Source: Saccoglossus kowalevskii
Taxonomy: Eukaryota > Hemichordata > Enteropneusta > Harrimaniidae
Length of the DNA: 21,068 nt
Reading direction: 5' to 3'
Assembly: GCF_000003605.2 (NCBI RefSeq)
Contig: NW_003147773.1
Coordinates: forward strand, 188,545 to 209,612
Shown: positions 20,641 to 21,068 of the stretch, piece after piece
How positions within the stretch are numbered: the stretch's first letter is position 1
Layout of the letters: each line of letters starts with the position of its first letter
Notes under the pieces: model-generated
The model's input: only the letters and a program-made list of their open reading frames with translations
Told to the model about the DNA's origin: nothing
The model's database searches: none
Made by a program: the position numbers and the translations under genes

Positions 20641-21068
20641 CTAAAAAAAAAGAAATAATGAATCATTATGAACAGAATAGTATCAGGAGATATTGGTATA
20701 TCTTATTTATTGGAAAATTGTGTCTCGCTGAGCGACACAATACAATGTTCTATTCTATAAAATTACAATGATCTCGATTCCCGTGTTTAGAATGACTGTG
20801 GTTACCTGAGTTTGGTGGCATTTATATTTGTCTTGCGTTCTTTCGCCCTCATTACTGTGTTTACCCATGTCTTGATTTCTGTCACTGGCAAAGTCTTCTC
20901 TTTGCCGTCTGAGGGCGTCATTTTCAATTGTCATCACACTATCATCACATTCTATCCCATGGTTGTCGACATTTGCCAGAACAACATGGTCATGATGGTT
21001 GTCGGTCGACTCGGACCGGCTACGTGTCCCACCACCGCAACATCTTCTTCCGAGGCACAGTTTGCGAG
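20509..21068 (-). CDS. Gene D: non-alpha nAChR-like subunit, 3' part only
   Basis: Fourth tandem paralogue, entered from the right edge. The window holds the end of exon 5 (21068-20806, reading RKLCLGRRCCGGG... to KCHQTQ) and exon 6 (20640-20509). The exon 5 part is the cytoplasmic loop only. It contains the 15-residue segment missing in B (VVLANVDNHGIECDD) and the shared blocks MTIENDALRRQRE and ERTQDKYKCHQTQ. Exon 6 gives MEVTKNEWEALIRNVDRACF, M4 and a tail PMHYRI before TAA. The frame is open throughout. The ligand domain and M1-M3 lie beyond the window, so completeness cannot be judged. Confidence 0.87.
20806..21068 (-). CDS. Gene D exon 5, 3' end (cytoplasmic loop)
   Basis: 263 bp visible, ending at the donor GTAACC (20805). 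The reading frame is set by identity with B and C at RKLCLGR and STDNHHD and stays open. The true exon start is outside the window. Confidence 0.9.

Overview
The window is eukaryotic, AT-rich and intron-bearing. It comes from an animal genome, most likely a lophotrochozoan invertebrate (mollusc, brachiopod or similar). That guess rests on a lineage-type expansion of nicotinic acetylcholine receptor (nAChR) subunits, and the sequence alone does not fix the species. There are no bacterial-style genes, tRNAs, rRNAs or CRISPR arrays.

The content is one tandem array of Cys-loop ligand-gated ion channel genes. All lie on the minus strand, head to tail, in units of about 7-8 kb. From left to right they are: gene A (5' part only; exons 1-2 at 2450-1378, the rest lies left of the window); gene B (complete, 9522-4775, six exons, 458 codons); gene C (complete, 17582-12898, six exons, 473 codons); and gene D (3' part only; the end of exon 5 and exon 6, 21068-20509). 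The exon plan wherever visible is 67, 149, 45, 110, 874/919 and 132 bp, with matching splice phases. The 45-bp and 110-bp exons are the hallmark sizes of animal nAChR genes. The predicted proteins have a signal peptide, a beta-sandwich ligand domain with a 13-residue Cys loop, four membrane helices and a short cytoplasmic loop. They lack the vicinal Cys-Cys pair and most of the aromatic box, so they are non-alpha subunits. Their pore helix has Val at 9' and Glu at 15'.

Between the genes, the flanks are themselves paralogous. Each 5' flank has a TATAAA about 63-69 nt before the ATG. Immediately upstream of it is a degenerate array of about 32-bp repeats with 13 units (A), about 9 (B) and 7 (C). 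Each 3' flank has a candidate AATAAA signal about 190-225 nt after the stop. The B-C intergenic region carries a 643-bp, more GC-rich insertion (11948-12590) flanked by GTAG duplications. The C-D flank preserves the empty site, so this is a clear transposition event, probably a solo LTR.

The genes are related paralogues rather than a pathway: presumably alternative subunits for pentameric channels. Identity is patchy, with near-identical tracts that cross exon-intron borders next to a highly divergent patch at binding loop B. This suggests gene conversion combined with diversification.
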